A stretch of 45,011 nucleotides of DNA from Desulfobulbaceae bacterium (GTDB lineage: Bacteria > Desulfobacterota > Desulfobulbia > Desulfobulbales > Desulfobulbaceae), in contig WFUT01000010.1 of the NCBI GenBank assembly GCA_015484845.1, forward strand, positions 1 to 45,011, in the 5' to 3' direction. Position 1 is the stretch's first letter; each line of letters starts with the position of its first letter. The notes below the pieces were generated by a model. That model was not told the origin of the DNA and searched no databases. It saw only the letters and a list, made by a program, of their open reading frames with translations. This document shows, piece after piece, positions 42,673-45,011 of the stretch. Position numbers and translations under genes: made by a program.

Positions 42673-43593
42673 ATGAACGTGAAAAAAACAACATGCCTCG
42701 TGGCTGTGCTTCTGTCTTTCGGCGTTATCGGATGCGCACCGGACCTGGTTGTCAAGACCGTGAACGTACAATGGGATGCCACGCACAAGGAGGCAACCGC
42801 CAGGATTGCCAACACCGGGAACAGGGATGCAGGAAATTTCCTGGTCTATTTTGACGCGGAAGAAAGCCCTGTATCACAGCACGACAGGCCGCAGGTCCAA
42901 CATAATGTGCCGGGCCTGGCCAAAGGACAGTCCATTGTTCTTAACGCAAATTTTGCTCCTCTTGCCAGCCCTGGCAATCACTTCCTGAAAAATGTCTACA
43001 AGATCAACGTAATCGCTGACCCCAAGAACATGGTGAAGGAATCGAACGAAAACAACAACCAGAAAAGCGCGCCAGTCCCGCAGGGTATCGCCTGCATGGA
43101 CTTTGACCCCCTTCCGGCGGTTGGCACGGTGTATGGTCAACCAGCCGGCAATCCCCCCGGCGCCGTGGTATTCACCGAAAGCGGAATCAGGATGTCTGTC
43201 CGGAACTTCAGGTGGACCAACGGCGGCGGAACATTCAACCTGGCCCGCATCGAAGCACCACCACGGCAACTCGGTTCCGGGAATACCATCAGGACCAACA
43301 ACATCAACCTGCAGTTTGACTTTTCGGCTCTTGGATTCCCTGTCTCACAGGTGGATGTTCAGTTCCTGGACATGGGCGGCTTTGAAAATATTGCTGTCAA
43401 CGGACAGCCGAGCCCTGTTTATGCCGGTGAACTGACCCGGGCGCCGTCGTCCATTGCCGGGGTCAGTGTCAACGTGGTCACGACCTCGCTGCCGGGAGGA
43501 AAATCCGGGACACTGACGCTCAACGGTCCTGTTACCACCCTCACCATCGGTGGGCAGGAGTTCTGGCTCGACAACATCTGCGCCAGACAATAA
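42673..43593 (+). CDS. Lipoprotein with CARDB domain and C-terminal beta domain
   Basis: 306 residues from the ATG at 42673 (AAAAGGAGGGATTG upstream). The lipoprotein signal peptide ends SFGVIGC at Cys21, the lipidated residue. Residues about 25-130 are a CARDB-type beta domain: LVVKTVNVQWDATHKEATARI, SIVLNANFAPL and KINVIADPKNMVKESNENNN, whose N-x-x-N-E-x-N-N-x tail is the CARDB signature. Residues about 135-306 are an unassigned beta domain: CMDFDPLPAVGTVYGQPAGN, RTNNINLQFDFSALGFPVSQ, DMGGFENIAVNGQPSPVYAG and GGQEFWLDNICARQ at the end. A Cys near its start and one near its end could form a disulfide. It is likely at the outer membrane or surface. Its gene ends just before repeat copy C. Confidence 0.8.
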   Translation: MNVKKTTCLVAVLLSFGVIGCAPDLVVKTVNVQWDATHKEATARIANTGNRDAGNFLVYFDAEESPVSQHDRPQVQHNVPGLAKGQSIVLNANFAPLASPGNHFLKNVYKINVIADPKNMVKESNENNNQKSAPVPQGIACMDFDPLPAVGTVYGQPAGNPPGAVVFTESGIRMSVRNFRWTNGGGTFNLARIEAPPRQLGSGNTIRTNNINLQFDFSALGFPVSQVDVQFLDMGGFENIAVNGQPSPVYAGELTRAPSSIAGVSVNVVTTSLPGGKSGTLTLNGPVTTLTIGGQEFWLDNICARQ

Positions 43594-43635
43594 CCGGCGG
43601 GCTCCCCAGCTTTTCCCGCGCCTCTCCCCCTGCCC

Positions 43636-43764
43636 GTGGCACCGCCCCGCGGTGTCACGAGGCAGCGGTGACACCAGGGGGCAGGGAGAGAACCCGGGGG
43701 CAGGCTGCTCTTGTTGCACCGCTCTGCGGTGCAACACCTCACCAGGGCGCTTCTGCGCATTTTC
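43636..43764 (+). repeat. Multi-hairpin dispersed repeat, copy C
   Basis: About 129 bases in the 326-base convergent gap (43594-43919) between the lipoprotein and LysR genes. Hairpins: GTGGCACCGC/GCGGTGTCAC (43636-43658) with one G-T pair; GGTGTCAC/GTGACACC (43651-43658 / 43668-43675); TTGCACCGC-TCT-GCGGTGCAA (43714-43734), perfect. The last stem, GGGCGC-TTCT-GCGC, is degraded relative to copies A and B. The remainder of the gap has one further hairpin (CCGGGC/GCCCGG near 43889-43905, no T-tract) and no gene. Confidence 0.85.
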
Positions 43765-43919
43765 GAAGAACCAACATTCCCGGCGCACCGGGCACGACAA
43801 GGCATGCAGACAGGGGCATCAAAAGGCCCATCTTCATCCGCCGCAGGCACAAACTGACCTGGTGCCCGTCCCCCGGCTCCTGTTTTCCGGGCAAATCGCC
43901 CGGTCGCAGATCCTCCCGG

Positions 43920-44879
43920 TTATTCATCTCCTGCCGCTCTCCTGCCGAGAAGGGTCTCCAGGAACACCGTGTAGTGGTTGGGCAGGGTACGTTTTTTCAG
44001 GGTGCTGATATAAAAGGAACGTTTGAGAGAGACACCCTGAATGCGAATTTTCTGCAGCCTGCCGCACCGCAGCTCGTCACGGATGGAAATTCCGGAGAGC
44101 ACGGAGACACCAAGATCCTCCTTGATGGCCTCCTTGACCGCGGCATTGGATCCCAGGACCGCGACAATATTCAGCCGGCTGAGATCAAAGTCATTCTTCA
44201 GGCCATATTCCTCCAGGGTCTTTCGCGTTCCCGAGCCCTGTTCCCTGAGAAGAAAGGGCAGCTCCGCAAGCTCCTGCAACGTGACGGTCGGTGCCAGTTT
44301 TCTCCGGGCCGATGCCGCAAGGACCAGTTCGTCCTCGATAAAAGGAAAAAAATTCAGCCTGGCAGAGGAGATCCGCGTACCGACGATGCCGATGAGCAGG
44401 TCGTGGTTAAGGACCGAATCAATGATCTCGCCGGAATCGGCTATCCGGATCTCAAAGGATATCTCCGGATGCTCGGCCCTGAAGTCCGTGGCAATACGGG
44501 GCAGGATATAGGTGCCGGCAATGGTGCTGGCCCCCAGGAGCAGCTCGCCGGAGACCTCGTTGGCCTCGACCAGGAGGTCACGTTCCAGCCGCCTGATGTC
44601 ATCGAGCACTGCCAGGGCCCTGGGGAAGAGGATCTCGGCCTGCCGGGTGGGCCTGATGGACCGGCCGAGGCGGTCAAAGAGCCTGCAGCCCAGCCGACGT
44701 TCCAGGGAACGGATCTGCTCACTCACGGCCGGCTGGCTGGTGGAGAGCTGTTCGGCCGCCCGGGTGAAGCTGCCGCTCCTGTAGACAGTGACAAAAATCC
44801 TGAGCTGTCGCGTTTCGATGATAGCCTCCCTCTCGTCTCCCCCGGCAGGCGAGCCCTGCGCACCGACCGGGACGGCCAA
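43920..44879 (-). CDS. LysR-family transcriptional regulator
   Basis: 319 residues from the only conventional start, a TTG at 44879. The family normally starts at about residue 21 here (ETRQLRIFVTVYRSGSFTRA), which suggests a true start near 44819-44822. AGGGAGG is well placed there, but the codons are ATC. Residues about 22-80 are the winged helix-turn-helix (SFTRAAEQLSTSQPAVSEQI). Residues about 110-310 are the inducer-binding fold: ELLLGASTIAGTYILPRIAT, FEIRIADSGEIID, ELVLAASARRKLAPT and GSNAAVKEAIKEDLGVSVLS with the usual conserved residues. It is divergent from a gene beyond the right edge and probably controls it. Binding sites are expected between 44880 and 45011. Confidence 0.88.
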   Translation of the reverse strand: MAVPVGAQGSPAGGDEREAIIETRQLRIFVTVYRSGSFTRAAEQLSTSQPAVSEQIRSLERRLGCRLFDRLGRSIRPTRQAEILFPRALAVLDDIRRLERDLLVEANEVSGELLLGASTIAGTYILPRIATDFRAEHPEISFEIRIADSGEIIDSVLNHDLLIGIVGTRISSARLNFFPFIEDELVLAASARRKLAPTVTLQELAELPFLLREQGSGTRKTLEEYGLKNDFDLSRLNIVAVLGSNAAVKEAIKEDLGVSVLSGISIRDELRCGRLQKIRIQGVSLKRSFYISTLKKRTLPNHYTVFLETLLGRRAAGDE

Positions 44880-44963
44880 GGGGCCAGGACCGCTGTCCCG
44901 CCCCTTTACCGACTGTTTCCCCGCCCCGGACAGACCCGCCGCTGCCAGGCGGCTCTATTCTGC

Positions 44964-44993
44964 TTGACAGCCACGGCGTGGTCTTATTATAAG
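44964..44993 (+). promoter_or_regulatory. Sigma-70 promoter and LysR-type site for an unseen rightward gene
   Basis: TTGACA (44964-44969), 18 bases, TATAAG (44988-44993). A perfect 13-bp palindrome TCTTAT-T-ATAAGA (44982-44994) overlaps the -10, fitting a site for the divergent LysR regulator. The gene it serves lies beyond the window edge. Confidence 0.65.
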
Positions 44994-45011
44994 AATAAAA
45001 TATGGGTACAG

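Noticed and set aside
1-45011. tRNA, rRNA or CRISPR arrays
   Set aside because: No tRNA T-loop and acceptor pairs, rRNA signatures, or regularly spaced direct repeats were found by eye.

Overview
The window looks like a chromosomal segment of a GC-rich, Gram-negative, motile anaerobe, probably a Desulfobacterota (Desulfobulbales-like) organism. This rests on gene content: a WtpABC-type tungstate/molybdate importer, a chemoreceptor ending in a hemerythrin O2-binding domain, a Maf-type flagellin glycosyltransferase next to fliS, a large mechanosensitive channel and an OprP/OprO-like porin. There is no rRNA or tRNA to fix the taxonomy. Most of the window is clearly GC-rich. The first ~7 kb is lower, and the first ~600 bases are very AT-rich.

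Layout. (1) 0-7.7 kb, minus strand: a flagellin-glycosylation island. In transcription order it is fliS, maf (DUF115), a SpsF-SpsG-like fusion, a NeuB-like synthase, a methyltransferase, and a nucleotidyltransferase/methyltransferase chimera. fliS is broken by a 243-bp palindromic element with 13-bp terminal inverted repeats and a 5-bp target duplication. (2) 7.7-11.7 kb, minus: a small secreted protein, two roadblock/LC7 proteins (one with a DUF4388-like N-terminus) and a CLC channel with CBS and RCK_C-like domains. (3) 11.75-15.75 kb, minus: a tight argJ - CYTH/CHAD - ParA-like ATPase - SixA operon. (4) 16.2-21.1 kb, plus: cardiolipin synthase, a phosphodiesterase and an MCP-hemerythrin receptor. 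(5) 21.1-24.0 kb, minus: a LOG-family protein and a second CLC channel. (6) 24.3-29.1 kb, plus: a glycosyltransferase - DUF2334 deacetylase - LPGS-type membrane protein operon, a universal stress protein and a conserved hypothetical. (7) 29.2-36.3 kb, minus: envelope genes (DUF202, coiled-coil exported protein, porin, MscK-like channel, MarC, DUF5335-like). (8) 36.8-41.5 kb, plus: an HTH-PBP regulator with wtpABC, then an M15 peptidase. (9) 41.5-44.9 kb: a radical SAM protein, a CARDB lipoprotein and a LysR regulator.

The most novel material is non-coding. Two families of small dispersed repeats occur. Family 1 has ends CCTRAATCCTGCA and IS1380-like features. It is present three times (243 bp in fliS, 72 bp upstream of the usp gene, 36 bp near the porin), each flanked by a perfect or near-perfect 5-bp duplication. 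Family 2 is a ~130-bp multi-hairpin module, present three times in intergenic spaces (31.8, 36.5 and 43.7 kb) and encoding no protein. Among coding regions, the ParA - CHAD - SixA operon is the best candidate for an undescribed system; polyphosphate or phosphohistidine handling coupled to spatial positioning is a hypothesis.

Functions are read from motifs remembered from protein families. No database search was possible.
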